A stretch of DNA of 64,000 nt. Source: Deinococcus sp. KNUC1210 (GTDB taxonomy: Bacteria; Deinococcota; Deinococci; Deinococcales; Deinococcaceae). The DNA lies in the NCBI RefSeq assembly GCF_022344005.1, contig NZ_CP092192.1, positions 204,140 through 268,139 on the forward strand, in the 5' to 3' direction. Positions 36,066-45,053 of the stretch are shown in pieces (position 1 is the first letter of the stretch; each line of letters opens with the position of its first letter). Made by a program: the position numbers and the translations under genes. The notes under the pieces were generated by a model. The model searched no databases. It saw only the letters and a list, made by a program, of their open reading frames with translations, and was not told the DNA's origin.

Positions 36066-37122
36066 CTACAGCTTCAGATCATCGGGCGGACGGGCGAAGC
36101 GGTCGCGCAGAAAACGCTGATGCGCCAGCAGGTGCTGGCTGCCCGCCTGGGCCGCGCCCTCCAGCATGTCTTTCACAGCGTCCAGCAGCAGATCGAGCTG
36201 TTCGCTCAGCAGTTCTCGCCCGGTCTTGCCCTCCTGAAGTACCTTGACGCCAGCCAGCGAGGGCGGCAGTTTCAGGTAAGCCTGCACTGCCTCGGGCGCG
36301 TAGTCTTCCGCAATCTGCCGCAGCAGAAATCCCGATCCGGCTCCATCCTGTCCGCGTTCCTTCAGGTAGGCCAGCGCCTCGGTGGTGCGGAAATGCAGTG
36401 CGCCCAGCCGCGCACGGGCCTCGGCCGGAAGGCGCTCATCGCGCGAGAGGGCCAGCAGCCCGGAGGGGGAGGAGGCGTAGGCGCCGTGGGCACGGGCCGA
36501 ACAGGGACGGCGGCGGGCGACTCGGGGGAGCAGGCTCTTTCGTCAGCGAGACGCCCAGCCGCTGCGCCTTACGCTCCAGCCGCGCCAGACGTTTTTGCAG
36601 CCGGACCTCGTCCCGTTCTCTGGGTTGTGCATCCAGCAGGTCCAGCGGCAGCGCCATTCCCGCCGCCTGCCTCGGCAGAGCGGCGCGGGCCTGCTTCAGC
36701 GCTTTGGCCCTGGGCTCCTGTTTCACCGGGGAAGTGCGGTTGATGACGCGCAGCAGTTCGCCGGAGAAGACCACTTTTGTCAGCCATGCCAGGCCCAGCG
36801 CCAGCACCGGATAGATCGCCCAACCTGCACCCAGCCGCATGAACACGCCCAGTGCCACCAGCGCCGCCAGCAGTGTGGGCCACTCGCGCCGCCAGGCATG
36901 GAAGCCGAGCGAGGCCAGCAGCGCGAGGGTCAGTCCTGCCGCAGGGTGGACCGCCCACTTGACCTCGCCTTTGGTGATGAGCAGGATCAGAACCGCGACC
37001 GCGACGAGGACCGCCGGCCACTGGCGGCGCTGACGCGAGAAGATGACCGAAGCCAGAAAGGCCAGCGTCAGACCCGTGAGCGGGTAGACGATCCACGAGA
37101 TAGAACTCCACAGTCCAAGCAA
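36066..37122 (-). pseudogene. Membrane protein with XpaC-like C-terminal region, two probable frame breaks
   Basis: The N-terminal 130 residues hold three to six short hydrophobic helices separated by RQRRQWP, WRREWPT-type basic loops. A charged helix follows (RLQKRLARLERKAQRLGVSL-like). As written the frame stops at 36436, but the downstream frame continues SRDERLPAEARARLGALHF to QAYLKLPPSLAGVKVLQEGK and TGRELLSEQLDLLLDAVKDM, ending at 36066. Adding one C to each of two C5 runs (minus strand, near 36527 and 36466) yields a Pro-rich linker and one 352-residue protein. The C-terminal block resembles the XpaC/halogen-indolyl phosphate hydrolysis family; this is a weak call. Confidence 0.6.
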
Positions 37123-37282
37123 GGCACACCCCGAGCCAACCGATTCACGAAACGGACTTCAGGACCACTTTCCATCACCTGTACAGGCACTCAGCAGCAC
37201 AGGAAGAACCTCAGCAGAATAGGATCATTGCTCTCAGTTTAGCGCACCCGTCGGGGCAGGCCAATTGACAGTTGTCACCTCG

Positions 37283-38197
37283 TCAGGCGGAGTCCGGGCT
37301 GGCTGCACGCTGGGTTTCTGCCGCCGCACTGAGTTTCTGCCAGGGTTCGGTCGCCTTGAGCGTGGTCAGGCCCAGCGTCTCGGCCACCTGCTTGGGGTCG
37401 CCGGTCAGTTCGAGCAGGCGCAGTCCGGCGGCATTTCGCAGGGCACGCCAGCCCCGGTATCCCACGTTGGCACGGACGCACACGTTGAACAGAAAGGCCC
37501 GCAACTGGTGGTCGGTGGAATAACTGAAGATCGGTCCCTGCGCCGCAAACAGGTCGCCGTGCCCCTGCGACGCGCCGTAAGTCCTGAGCGCCGGATGCAG
37601 CGGCTCCTCCAGACGGAGCGTGCGCTGCGCCACCTGAAGTCGTCCCTGCTGAGCATCGAAATGCTCCCAGCGCAGATGCACGACCTCTGGTCCGGTCAGC
37701 CCGCCATGTGCCCCCAGCAGAATGAGCGCCTGCCCTGCCGCGTCGGCCTGTGCAAGCAGGCGCTGCACCTCTGCGGGCGAATAGAAATCGCGGTGTTCCT
37801 CGGGGCGATTGGTCGGCAGCTTCAGATTCAGGAAGGGATTGGGACCGGGGTGGACGCCCAGCGCAAGCAGCACCTTGTACAGCGTCCGGACCCGCGTGAG
37901 GTGGTTGTGGATGCTGGAAGGTGCGCCGTCGTGTTTCAGCAGCAGATGGGTCAGGTACGCTCTGGCGTCGCTGTCTACTGCATTCAGCACCGACCGCCGC
38001 TCTTCGGCTGTCCAGCGCAGATACACCCGCAGACTGCTCAGGACGTTCTTGCGGGTCAGGTCGCCGGGCGATCCGGGGAGCCTGTCGGCCAGCAGATCCA
38101 GAAACGCCGGATGATTGCCGTCCTCCAGCATGCGCCGAAGTTGCTCGCCCAAGCGGGGCTGATCAGGAATACTGAGCTGCCTGTCCGGATCCGTCAT
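37283..38197 (-). CDS. Tyrosine-recombinase-fold protein with lost catalytic residues
   Basis: A 304-residue protein with a core-binding SAM-like domain (LTRKNVLSSLRVYLRWTAEE, HNHLTRVRTLYKVLLALGV) and a phage-integrase catalytic fold. The catalytic positions are largely changed: GLRxSEL is GLTGPEVVHLRW (Arg to Thr), the HxLRH box is YRGWRALRNAAGLRLL (Arg kept, His lost), LGH is LGL, and the nucleophile Tyr region is ATEPWQKL (Trp). It probably binds DNA without cutting it, or is decaying. Start ATG 38197 follows a TATATT box by 6 nt. No attachment sites were seen. Confidence 0.75.
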   Translation of the reverse strand: MTDPDRQLSIPDQPRLGEQLRRMLEDGNHPAFLDLLADRLPGSPGDLTRKNVLSSLRVYLRWTAEERRSVLNAVDSDARAYLTHLLLKHDGAPSSIHNHLTRVRTLYKVLLALGVHPGPNPFLNLKLPTNRPEEHRDFYSPAEVQRLLAQADAAGQALILLGAHGGLTGPEVVHLRWEHFDAQQGRLQVAQRTLRLEEPLHPALRTYGASQGHGDLFAAQGPIFSYSTDHQLRAFLFNVCVRANVGYRGWRALRNAAGLRLLELTGDPKQVAETLGLTTLKATEPWQKLSAAAETQRAASPDSA

Positions 38198-38203
38198 AAA
38201 TAG

Positions 38204-38232
38204 AATATATACAATCAGTTCTATTCCCGCAA
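38204..38232 (-). promoter_or_regulatory. Promoter of the recombinase-like gene
   Basis: On the minus strand TTGCGG (38232-38227) and TATATT (38209-38204) are 17 nt apart, and the ATG follows six nucleotides after the -10 box. This predicts a leaderless message. Confidence 0.55.
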
Positions 38233-38475
38233 GAGGCATATGGAAGGATTGAAGGGGAGAGGAAGCCGGTTAGTATTGGAATAGATGAATTTGGAATAGG
38301 GATATGGGGATGTGGAAGGAAAACGAGGCCATCTACATCACGCAGAGGCCCGCTCAGTCGCGCTTCAGCACCCGTTCCTCCGGCAGCGTCCAGCTCAATC
38401 TCTGTGGTTTACCACGTCTTCATGCTGCTGCCGCTGCGCCTCTGTGTTCGGAAACTGTGTTCCAATAGAACTGTC

Positions 38476-39393
38476 ATGAAGACCCTGAAACTCGGAACCA
38501 GCAGCCTGGATGTGCCAGTGGTGGCAGTCGGCTGTATGCGGATCAATTCCCTCGACAAGCAGGCCGCCGAGCGCTTCGTTCAGACCGCGCTCGACGAAGG
38601 GGCCAATTTCTTCGATCACGCCGACATCTACGGGAACGGGACCTGCGAGGAGATCTTTGCCGACGCGGTGCACATGAGCAGCAGCGTGCGCGAAGGCCTG
38701 ATTCTGCAATCGAAATGCGGCATCCGTCCGGGCATGTTCGATTTCTCGAAAGAGCATCTTCTCGCCTCGGTAGACGGCATTCTGAAACGTCTGAAGACCG
38801 AGTATCTTGATGTGCTGCTACTGCATCGACCCGACGCACTGGTCGAGCCGGAAGAGGTGGCCGCCGCCTTCGATGAGCTGGAACAGTCGGGCAAGGTGCG
38901 TCATTTCGGGGTGTCCAATCAGCATCCCCGGCAGATCGATCTGCTGAAAAAGTATGTGAAACAGCCGCTGGTCGCCAATCAGCTTCAGCTCAGCATCACC
39001 AACGCCACCATGATCACCAGCGGATTCAACGTGAACATGGAGAACGCCGAGGCGGTCAACCGTGACGGCGGTATCCTCGATTACTGCCGCCTGAACGACA
39101 TCACCATTCAGCCGTGGTCGCCGTTCCAGTTCGGCTTCTTCGAGGGCGTCTTCCTCGACAATCCCAAGTTTCCTGAACTCAACCGTGTGATCGACGAAGT
39201 GGCACAGCGCCACAGCGTGAGCAACACGACCATTGCTATCGCGTGGCTGCTGCGTCACCCGGCCCACATGCAGCCGGTGACGGGCACCACCAATGTCGAG
39301 CGCCTGCGCGACTGCATCCGTGCCAGCGAGATCACTCTGAGCCGTGAGGAGTGGTACAGCATTCTGCTGGCGGCGGGAAACAAGCTGCCCTGA
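38476..39393 (+). CDS. Aldo/keto reductase
   Basis: A 305-residue NADP(H)-dependent AKR barrel. The catalytic tetrad is visible: D and Y in NFFDHADIYGNG, K in LQSKCGI and H in VLLLHRPDALV. The C-terminal cofactor segment is MQPVTGTTNVERLRDCI. It resembles the YdhF/MocA-like AKR subgroup. Start ATG 38476 is chosen since the AKR fold begins MKTLKLGTSSLDVPVVAVG; an upstream in-frame ATG at 38404 only adds non-homologous sequence. It ends 22 bp from the convergent FAD monooxygenase. The substrate is unknown. Confidence 0.88.
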   Translation: MKTLKLGTSSLDVPVVAVGCMRINSLDKQAAERFVQTALDEGANFFDHADIYGNGTCEEIFADAVHMSSSVREGLILQSKCGIRPGMFDFSKEHLLASVDGILKRLKTEYLDVLLLHRPDALVEPEEVAAAFDELEQSGKVRHFGVSNQHPRQIDLLKKYVKQPLVANQLQLSITNATMITSGFNVNMENAEAVNRDGGILDYCRLNDITIQPWSPFQFGFFEGVFLDNPKFPELNRVIDEVAQRHSVSNTTIAIAWLLRHPAHMQPVTGTTNVERLRDCIRASEITLSREEWYSILLAAGNKLP

Positions 39394-39415
39394 GCAGACG
39401 TTCAGCGGCTCTGCG

Positions 39416-40699
39416 TCAGGTTCCGGCCTGGAGCTTCCCGGTCTGTGGCTTCCACCAGCGCCGTTGCAGGCGTTCGGGCCACAGGCCGTAGGCGGTTACA
39501 TAGGCGGGCACACGACACAGCAGCGGCAGACGGTTGAGCACCCGCAGCAGCAGCATCGGCACATGCACGGCCTGCGGCTGCCCGACGATCTGCCCCACCT
39601 CGCGTTCCTCGACCACCTGCTGAGCCTGAAGCACCGCGATCTGCCACGCCCGGCGCCGCTGAACGGCTGCCAGATGGCGCGTCTGAAGCCGCTGCTGTAA
39701 CAGAGGGGCCGTGAGCAGATTGGCGCAGGCCACGGCGTCCTGAATTGCCATGTTGATGCCGAGTCCGCCGATAGGCGAGATGACATGGGCCGCGTCTCCG
39801 ATCATCAGCAGCCCTGGCCGGTACCAGCGCCGCAGCCGTGAAACCTCGACCGACAGGAGCCTGAGCTGCTTCCAGTCTGTGAGCAGTTCTGCACGTTCAG
39901 CGAGCCATGGGAGCGCCTGCCCGATGGTCTGCCGGACCATTGCCACGCCGCCGCTTCTGGCCTCGGCATAACTGCCCTTGCGTATGCTCAGGCCGACCTG
40001 CCAGCGTTCGCCGTGATCGGTGGTCACCATACAGTGTCCACTTCCCACGTGCAGATCGATGTTTCCGTGTGGATCGGAGGCGTGGCGCGGCAGCGAGAAC
40101 CACAGCACGTCCTGTCCGGGCGATAGCGAGCGCAGTGACAGGCCAGCAGCAGCACGCACCTTCGAATACCGCCCATCTGCCCCGATGGTGACAGCCGCTT
40201 CCAGGGTGTGGACCGTCCCGCCCTGTTCGTAGCGCACACCCGTCACGCGTCCGCCGCTGGAGGTCAGCTCCTGCACTCTGGCTCCAAACTCGACGCTCAC
40301 ACCGCTGAATTCAGTCAGAGCGCGGTGCAGAAACCTCAGAAACTGGGCCTGATTCATCACGGCCAGATACGGATATTTTCCGTGCAGATGCCTGAAGTTC
40401 GCCAGGGTCGTCACCTGTTCCGGGCGAATCAGCCGGGCACTGTGGGCACGGGTATGGTCGAGGTGCAGCAGTTCGTCGATCAGGCCGAGGCGCTCCATCA
40501 GTTCCAGGGTGGCGGGGTGCAGCGTATCGCCACGAAACGAGCGGTCGAAGGTAGACGCGGCCTCCAGGACAGTAACGCGCAGGCCCTGCCGGACGAACAG
40601 CAGCGCCAGTACCATCCCGGCAGGTCCGGCCCCGGCAATGATGACATCCTGCCGGGGCCTGTCGCCCGCAGTTCCGGCCTGTGTGGAGGAAGGAAACAC
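39416..40699 (-). CDS. FAD-dependent aromatic-type monooxygenase
   Basis: A 427-residue flavoprotein of the p-hydroxybenzoate hydroxylase fold. The GxGxxG motif is VIIAGAGPAGMVLALLFVRQ, the DG motif is TIGADGRYSKVRAAAG, and the GD motif is LLMIGDAAHVISPIGGLGIN. These bind FAD and NAD(P)H. Family members hydroxylate aromatic or polyketide rings or epoxidise quinones. The gene starts at GTG 40699 in this reading. No operon partner is evident, as the next upstream gene is on the other strand. Confidence 0.85.
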   Translation of the reverse strand: MFPSSTQAGTAGDRPRQDVIIAGAGPAGMVLALLFVRQGLRVTVLEAASTFDRSFRGDTLHPATLELMERLGLIDELLHLDHTRAHSARLIRPEQVTTLANFRHLHGKYPYLAVMNQAQFLRFLHRALTEFSGVSVEFGARVQELTSSGGRVTGVRYEQGGTVHTLEAAVTIGADGRYSKVRAAAGLSLRSLSPGQDVLWFSLPRHASDPHGNIDLHVGSGHCMVTTDHGERWQVGLSIRKGSYAEARSGGVAMVRQTIGQALPWLAERAELLTDWKQLRLLSVEVSRLRRWYRPGLLMIGDAAHVISPIGGLGINMAIQDAVACANLLTAPLLQQRLQTRHLAAVQRRRAWQIAVLQAQQVVEEREVGQIVGQPQAVHVPMLLLRVLNRLPLLCRVPAYVTAYGLWPERLQRRWWKPQTGKLQAGT

Positions 40700-40932
40700 G
40701 CAGCCGAGTGTGACGCAAGCGCACCGGACAAGGTGTATTCCTGCCTTCTATACCGATGTGATCATCTTATGAAGTACCTCAGATCTATCACATATTCTGC
40801 AGTTCAGAAATGCACTTGCGGCAATTTTTTAAAGGAATACGCATAGATACAGTCTTTGCTGTTGCTTTATTATCAAGGCGCATTCGAGTAATTCTCACGA
40901 GCGAACAGGAAGTTCCATCAACACTGTGAGGC

Positions 40933-41514
40933 ATGAAACATATTCTTTTTCCGACCGTGGATGCCGCTGACTCGTTCATTGCCGATATGCAGCAGCAGGG
41001 AATTGCCCAGCTCGACTCGGGCAGCGCGACAGTACAGCGCCGCGGAATGGCGACCGGGACGAGTAACATGACCGGCACCGACGCGAACTACGCCACGACT
41101 GCCGATGACCAACGTGTGGCTGAAGAGGCCGGAGAGGGCGCCGTGAAGGGCACAGGCGTCGGCGCAGTGGTGGGCGCGGCGGCAGGTGCGCTGACGACGG
41201 CGGGCGTCCTCGGAACCGCAGCGGCGACGGCAGCCACGGTGGCGACCGGCGGACTGGCGCTTCCCGTGATTCTGGGCATGGCGGCAGCCGGTGCGGGTGT
41301 CGGCGCGGCAGTGGGCGCAGCGGGCGGCGCGGCGGGTGCGGAAGACGGCAACATGGGCGGACGCTACCCCTCGAGCTACGAAGTGGATGACGGACATTAC
41401 GACCAGATCTCGCAGACCCTCGATGCGGGTGGCCGCGCCGTTGCCGTCGAGGACTCCATTTCATCGGCAGCGCTTGAAGCCACCATGCAGCGTTACGGTG
41501 GACACTTCGTCTGA
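40933..41514 (+). CDS. Gly/Ala-rich stress-type protein with glycine-zipper region
   Basis: A 193-residue protein. An N-terminal ~35-residue segment (FPTVDAADSFIADMQQQGI) resembles the YflT/general-stress heat-labile domain that reads 'F.....A..AI..L...G'. The middle (about 70-145) is a very Gly/Ala-rich double hydrophobic stretch (GVGAVVGAAAGALTTAGVLG) of glycine-zipper type, probably membrane-inserting. The C-terminus repeats the first fold in reverse order (GRAVAVEDSISSAALEATM). Low-complexity, so BLAST-type matches would be weak. A GTGAGG precedes the ATG and a 22-bp terminator hairpin follows. Confidence 0.65.
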   Translation: MKHILFPTVDAADSFIADMQQQGIAQLDSGSATVQRRGMATGTSNMTGTDANYATTADDQRVAEEAGEGAVKGTGVGAVVGAAAGALTTAGVLGTAAATAATVATGGLALPVILGMAAAGAGVGAAVGAAGGAAGAEDGNMGGRYPSSYEVDDGHYDQISQTLDAGGRAVAVEDSISSAALEATMQRYGGHFV

Positions 41515-41557
41515 ATCTGAAGAGTGAAGGGTGGTAACGCCCAGTAATGACAATTAG

Positions 41558-41610
41558 CACGAAGGGAGAGCGGGAAGCTGAGTCTAAAAGCTTCCCGCTC
41601 TCCCTTCGTG
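41558..41610. terminator. Perfect 22-bp hairpin terminator
   Basis: Arms 41558-41579 and 41589-41610 are perfect complements with a 9-nt loop. It lies between the plus-strand stress-type gene (ends 41514) and the minus-strand LacI gene (ends 41694), so it can stop transcription from both sides. It is the longest perfect hairpin I found here. Confidence 0.85.
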
Positions 41611-41693
41611 TTGATGACAGCAGCTTAGCTTTTGCTGCTATAGAGGTCGTTCCTCATAGGCACCCATTCTTAAAGTATCAGAATGTATATATT

Positions 41694-42851
41694 CTAGATC
41701 TTGTCAACTGGAGGGGCAGCGGTGCTTCCTCTGATCGTCAGCGTTGGGACAAGGACGCTCGACGGGGGGTTCTGCTGGGGCGTTTCGATCAGGTCGATCA
41801 GGCGTTCCAGGCTGGCGGCTCCCAGAGCGCGGAAGTCCTGCCGAACGGTGGTCAGGGGCGGATTGAAGTACGCCGATTCCGGCAGGTCGTCGAACCCGAT
41901 CACCGATACGTCAGCTGGAACGACTTTTCCCGTTTCCTGAATGGCCCGCATCGCTCCGACAGCCATCTGATCGTTGGCGGCGATCAGCGCCGTGAAAGCC
42001 GCGCCCTGCGCCAGCGCGTCACACGTGACCTGATACCCGCTCGCTGCCGTCCAGTCGCCGCTGAGCGTGAGCACCGGCAGCAGTCGCCGCTGCGCCAGGA
42101 GGCTCAGTGTGCCCTGATAGCGCGATGTGGCGTCGTACCATTCGTCTGGACCGCGCAGCACGGCGATACGGCGATGGCCCAGCAGTGCGATATGCAGCGC
42201 GGCAGCCCGCCCGCCCGCGAACTGGTCGATAGCGACCACGGCGCGGTCAGGCATCGGTTCGGCATCCACCAGCACGTAGGGCACGTCATCCAGAATCTCG
42301 TGATGGCGGCTGGCCTCGACCTGATGGAGCGGCGTGATCATGATGATGCCATCTACCCGTCCTGCACGCAGCGCCCGCACACCCTCTTCGATACCCTGCA
42401 CGCTCAGATCGTGAACAAAGATCACCGTGACCGAGTAGCCGCGTGCGCGGGCTGCCTGTTCGACGCTGGCGAGCATCTGGGTGGGACCGAAATAGCTGAC
42501 GCCGTACACCAGCACACCGACGGTATGGCCGCGCCGCCCGGCAAGGTGGCGTGCGGCGGCGTTGGGGCGGTAGTCGAGGTCGTGCATGGCTGCCAGGACG
42601 CGGCTGCGTGTGGCCGGGGCCACTGCCGGATGGTCGTTCAGCACCCGGGAGACGGTCTGGTGCGACACGCTGGCGCGGGCAGCGACATCGAGAATGGTGG
42701 TGGCCTTCGGCCTCAGGCCGACCTTGGCACGGACCGGTTCTTTCGCGACTGACGCATCTTTGCCGGAAGCGCTGTCGTGGCTGGCAGAGGCAGTGTCTGT
42801 GTCGGTGGCCGAAGGGATGGTGCCTGTGGCAGCAGAATTCAGATTGGGCAT
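41694..42851 (-). CDS. LacI-family repressor of the arabinose locus
   Basis: A 385-residue regulator. A Ser/Thr/Ala-rich extension of about 55 residues precedes the DNA-binding domain (TTILDVAARASVSHQTVSRV; DYRPNAAARHLAG hinge helix). The periplasmic-binding-like sensor domain follows (HTVGVLVYGVSYFG, RVDGIIMITPL, ALIAANDQMAVGAMRAIQE, VIGFDDLPESAYFNPPLTTV). Start ATG 42851 is backed by GAGGAGG. Three near-identical TGTGAWCGYTCACA operators in the arabinose locus and a partial one just upstream of its own start make it the probable local repressor. L-arabinose or a derivative is the likely inducer. Confidence 0.9.
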   Translation of the reverse strand: MPNLNSAATGTIPSATDTDTASASHDSASGKDASVAKEPVRAKVGLRPKATTILDVAARASVSHQTVSRVLNDHPAVAPATRSRVLAAMHDLDYRPNAAARHLAGRRGHTVGVLVYGVSYFGPTQMLASVEQAARARGYSVTVIFVHDLSVQGIEEGVRALRAGRVDGIIMITPLHQVEASRHHEILDDVPYVLVDAEPMPDRAVVAIDQFAGGRAAALHIALLGHRRIAVLRGPDEWYDATSRYQGTLSLLAQRRLLPVLTLSGDWTAASGYQVTCDALAQGAAFTALIAANDQMAVGAMRAIQETGKVVPADVSVIGFDDLPESAYFNPPLTTVRQDFRALGAASLERLIDLIETPQQNPPSSVLVPTLTIRGSTAAPPVDKI

Positions 42852-42864
42852 GTCCCTCCTCGCA

Positions 42865-42878
42865 GGAAAACGTTCACA
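42865..42878 (-). promoter_or_regulatory. Partial LacI operator at the repressor gene
   Basis: TGTGAACGTTTTCC on the minus strand matches the locus consensus TGTGAACGTTCACA at 11 of 14 positions, with one perfect half. It lies 13 nt upstream of the lacI-type start codon, suiting weak autoregulation. Apart from this and the hairpin at 43022-43054, I see nothing in 42852-43172. Confidence 0.5.
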
Positions 42879-43021
42879 CCCGGCAGTGTGGCATATCGGC
42901 TCCAGCCAAAGCCACAACTATTACAACTTTTCTTGCACCTTAAGGCTGAATCAGGCATGCACCTCCACGCTCTGAAGACCCGCAGACGACCGCTCCTGCA
43001 CACGAACTCCACAAAACGACA

Positions 43022-43054
43022 GCAGGTGGAAGGCAGCTAAGCGCTTCCACCTGC
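43022..43054 (-). terminator. Hairpin terminator after arabinose permeases
   Basis: An 11-bp perfect inverted repeat (43022-43032 and 43044-43054) lies about 120 nt beyond the stop of the minus-strand permease gene and upstream of lacI. A GTTTTG follows on the minus strand. It probably ends the importer operon. Confidence 0.6.
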
Positions 43055-43172
43055 AAACGATCAGAGGCGCAGCCGGGCACAACCGCAGAGTTCGCACTCG
43101 AAACGCCAACACTCTCCTGGGCAGCTCAGCCGATCTGCCGATGCCTCCAGCGACCCGGCAATACCGTCCGCG

Positions 43173-44054
43173 CTACTTCAGGCCAGCGGCGGCCATCACG
43201 CCTTCCGTCACGCGGCGCTGGAAGATCAGATAGGCGATCACTGTCGGGAAGGCGGCAGAAACGGCGGTGGCCATGGTTTTGGCGTAGGCCACGCCGTAGG
43301 CCGACTGCACCTGCGTGATGCCCACAGGAATCGTCAGTTTCGCGGTGTCGTTCATCACGATAAACGGCCACAGGAAGTTGTTCCAGGCCGCGATAAACGT
43401 GACGATGGCAAGCGACACGGTGATGCTCCAGTTCAGCGGCAGGAAGATGCTGAACAGCACCCGCGCCTCACTCGCTCCGTCCATACGTGCCGCGTCCCCG
43501 AGTTCCGGCGGTATCTGGTCGAAGAACTGTTTGTAGATCACCACCGCGATGGGGGCGGCAAGCTGCGGCAGGATCAGACCCAGATAGTTGTTGACCAGTC
43601 CCAGCTGATTGATGAAGATGAACAGCGGAATCAGACTCGCCTGGAAGGGAATCATGAAGCCGATCAGGATCAGCCAGAACAGCCAGCTACGTCCGCGAAA
43701 ATCGATCTGTGACAGCGCGTAGGCACACAACATCGAGAGCAGGAGCACCAGGATGGTGATGGCGACACTCGTCAGCACACTGTTGAGATACCAGCGCACC
43801 AGCGGACTGTTCTGGAAGATATAGGTATAACTGCTGAAGTCGAACGTCTGCGGCCAGATGGTCGGCGGCAGCGCCACGGTGTCGTTTTCCGGCTTGACCG
43901 ACGTGACCACGGCCCAGTACATCGGAAAGACCCAGGCCAGCGCCAGCAGCACCGTCAGGACGGTCAGCACGCCGCCCCACAGCCGGGCAATCCGCACGCC
44001 CAGGGGCACAGGAGGGCGGGCCGTCACGGATGAGGTCGGTGAAACAGTGGTCAT
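43173..44054 (-). CDS. Sugar ABC transporter permease, MalG/AraQ type
   Basis: A 293-residue permease with six hydrophobic helices. The EAA motif for ATPase contact reads IPPELGDAARMDGASEARVL followed by FSIFLPL. The N-terminal GVLTVLTVLLALAWVFPMYW and FQASLIPLFIFINQLGL are typical of the CUT1 family. It overlaps the upstream permease gene by 4 bp (ATGA). With the permease at 44051 and the binding protein at 45229 it forms an arabinose or arabino-oligosaccharide importer. No ATPase gene is present; an MsmX-type shared ATPase encoded elsewhere is likely. Confidence 0.88.
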   Translation of the reverse strand: MTTVSPTSSVTARPPVPLGVRIARLWGGVLTVLTVLLALAWVFPMYWAVVTSVKPENDTVALPPTIWPQTFDFSSYTYIFQNSPLVRWYLNSVLTSVAITILVLLLSMLCAYALSQIDFRGRSWLFWLILIGFMIPFQASLIPLFIFINQLGLVNNYLGLILPQLAAPIAVVIYKQFFDQIPPELGDAARMDGASEARVLFSIFLPLNWSITVSLAIVTFIAAWNNFLWPFIVMNDTAKLTIPVGITQVQSAYGVAYAKTMATAVSAAFPTVIAYLIFQRRVTEGVMAAAGLK

Positions 44055-44959
44055 GCGGCATTCCCCCGGTTGAGAAGTTTGGACTGGATCGCCGAGACGA
44101 CCAGAATGATCAGCATCAGGACCACGCCGATCGTGGAGGCGTATCCGCCGTGCTGCTGCTGGAATCCCTCGCGGTAGCTGTACAGCAGCAGCACCAGCGT
44201 CTTATCGAAGGGTCCGCCCGTGGTCAGCAGATAGATCTGATCGAAGATCTTGAACTGGGCGATCAGCTGGAGCAGCAGAATCAGGCTGGTGACGGGCCAC
44301 AGGTTGGGCCAGGTGATCGACCAGAACAGCCGCGCCCCGCTCGCGCCGTCGAGTGCCGCCGCCTCGTAGATATCGGGCGAGATGCTCTGAAGGCCGGCGA
44401 TGAACAGCAGGATATTGAAGCCCACCGTCCACCAGATGGTCACGAAGGCCACGGCGGGCATGGCCCAGACCGGGTCCTGAAACCATGTGACGGTGCTGCC
44501 GGTGAGGAAGTTGAACAGCCCGAAGTTGCTGTCCAGCACCCAGTTCCACACGCTCGTCACCACGCTGACCGGCAACACGTAGGGCAGAAAGAAGGCCGCC
44601 AGCACGAAGTTCTTGAGCCGCCGCAGCCGGAGGATCAGCAGCGCCAGACCCAACCCGACCAGGGTGTTGGGAATGACCGTGAGCAGGATGAAATACAGGG
44701 TGTTGAGCAGCGCATTCCAGAAGGTCGGTTCGTGCAGCAGCTTGATGTAGTTGCTCAACCCGGTGAAACGACCGCTGCCGTTCAGATCGGCGTTGGTGAA
44801 GCTGAGCTGGATCACGCGCAGCGTGGGATAGATCAGAAACAGCAGATAGATGATGAGAAAGGGCGCAACCATCAGGGCTGCCGTCATCCATTTCTGCCGC
44901 GCCTGCACCTGCTTGGACACGGCCTGCGTGTCGGTCTTGCCGGGCACTGTCTTGAGCAT
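44051..44959 (-). CDS. Sugar ABC transporter permease, MalF/AraP type
   Basis: A 302-residue CUT1 permease. Six helices are visible (MTAALMVAPFLIIYLLFLIY onward), with the EAA loop ISPDIYEAAALDGASGARLF. Start ATG 44959 (LKTVPGKTD) is preceded by GAGGAA; the longer frame to 44998 is possible but adds a hydrophilic stretch. It pairs with the permease at 43173. The 269-bp gap to the binding-protein gene contains a long hairpin. Confidence 0.88.
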   Translation of the reverse strand: MLKTVPGKTDTQAVSKQVQARQKWMTAALMVAPFLIIYLLFLIYPTLRVIQLSFTNADLNGSGRFTGLSNYIKLLHEPTFWNALLNTLYFILLTVIPNTLVGLGLALLILRLRRLKNFVLAAFFLPYVLPVSVVTSVWNWVLDSNFGLFNFLTGSTVTWFQDPVWAMPAVAFVTIWWTVGFNILLFIAGLQSISPDIYEAAALDGASGARLFWSITWPNLWPVTSLILLLQLIAQFKIFDQIYLLTTGGPFDKTLVLLLYSYREGFQQQHGGYASTIGVVLMLIILVVSAIQSKLLNRGNAA

Positions 44960-45053
44960 ACGCCTGATTTCCTCACTGGGCACGAAGAGCGGGACCACAT
45001 GAACGGCAGCTTGGGAAGGGACAGGAGAGGCCGGGGTACTGACAAGGAAGAGA

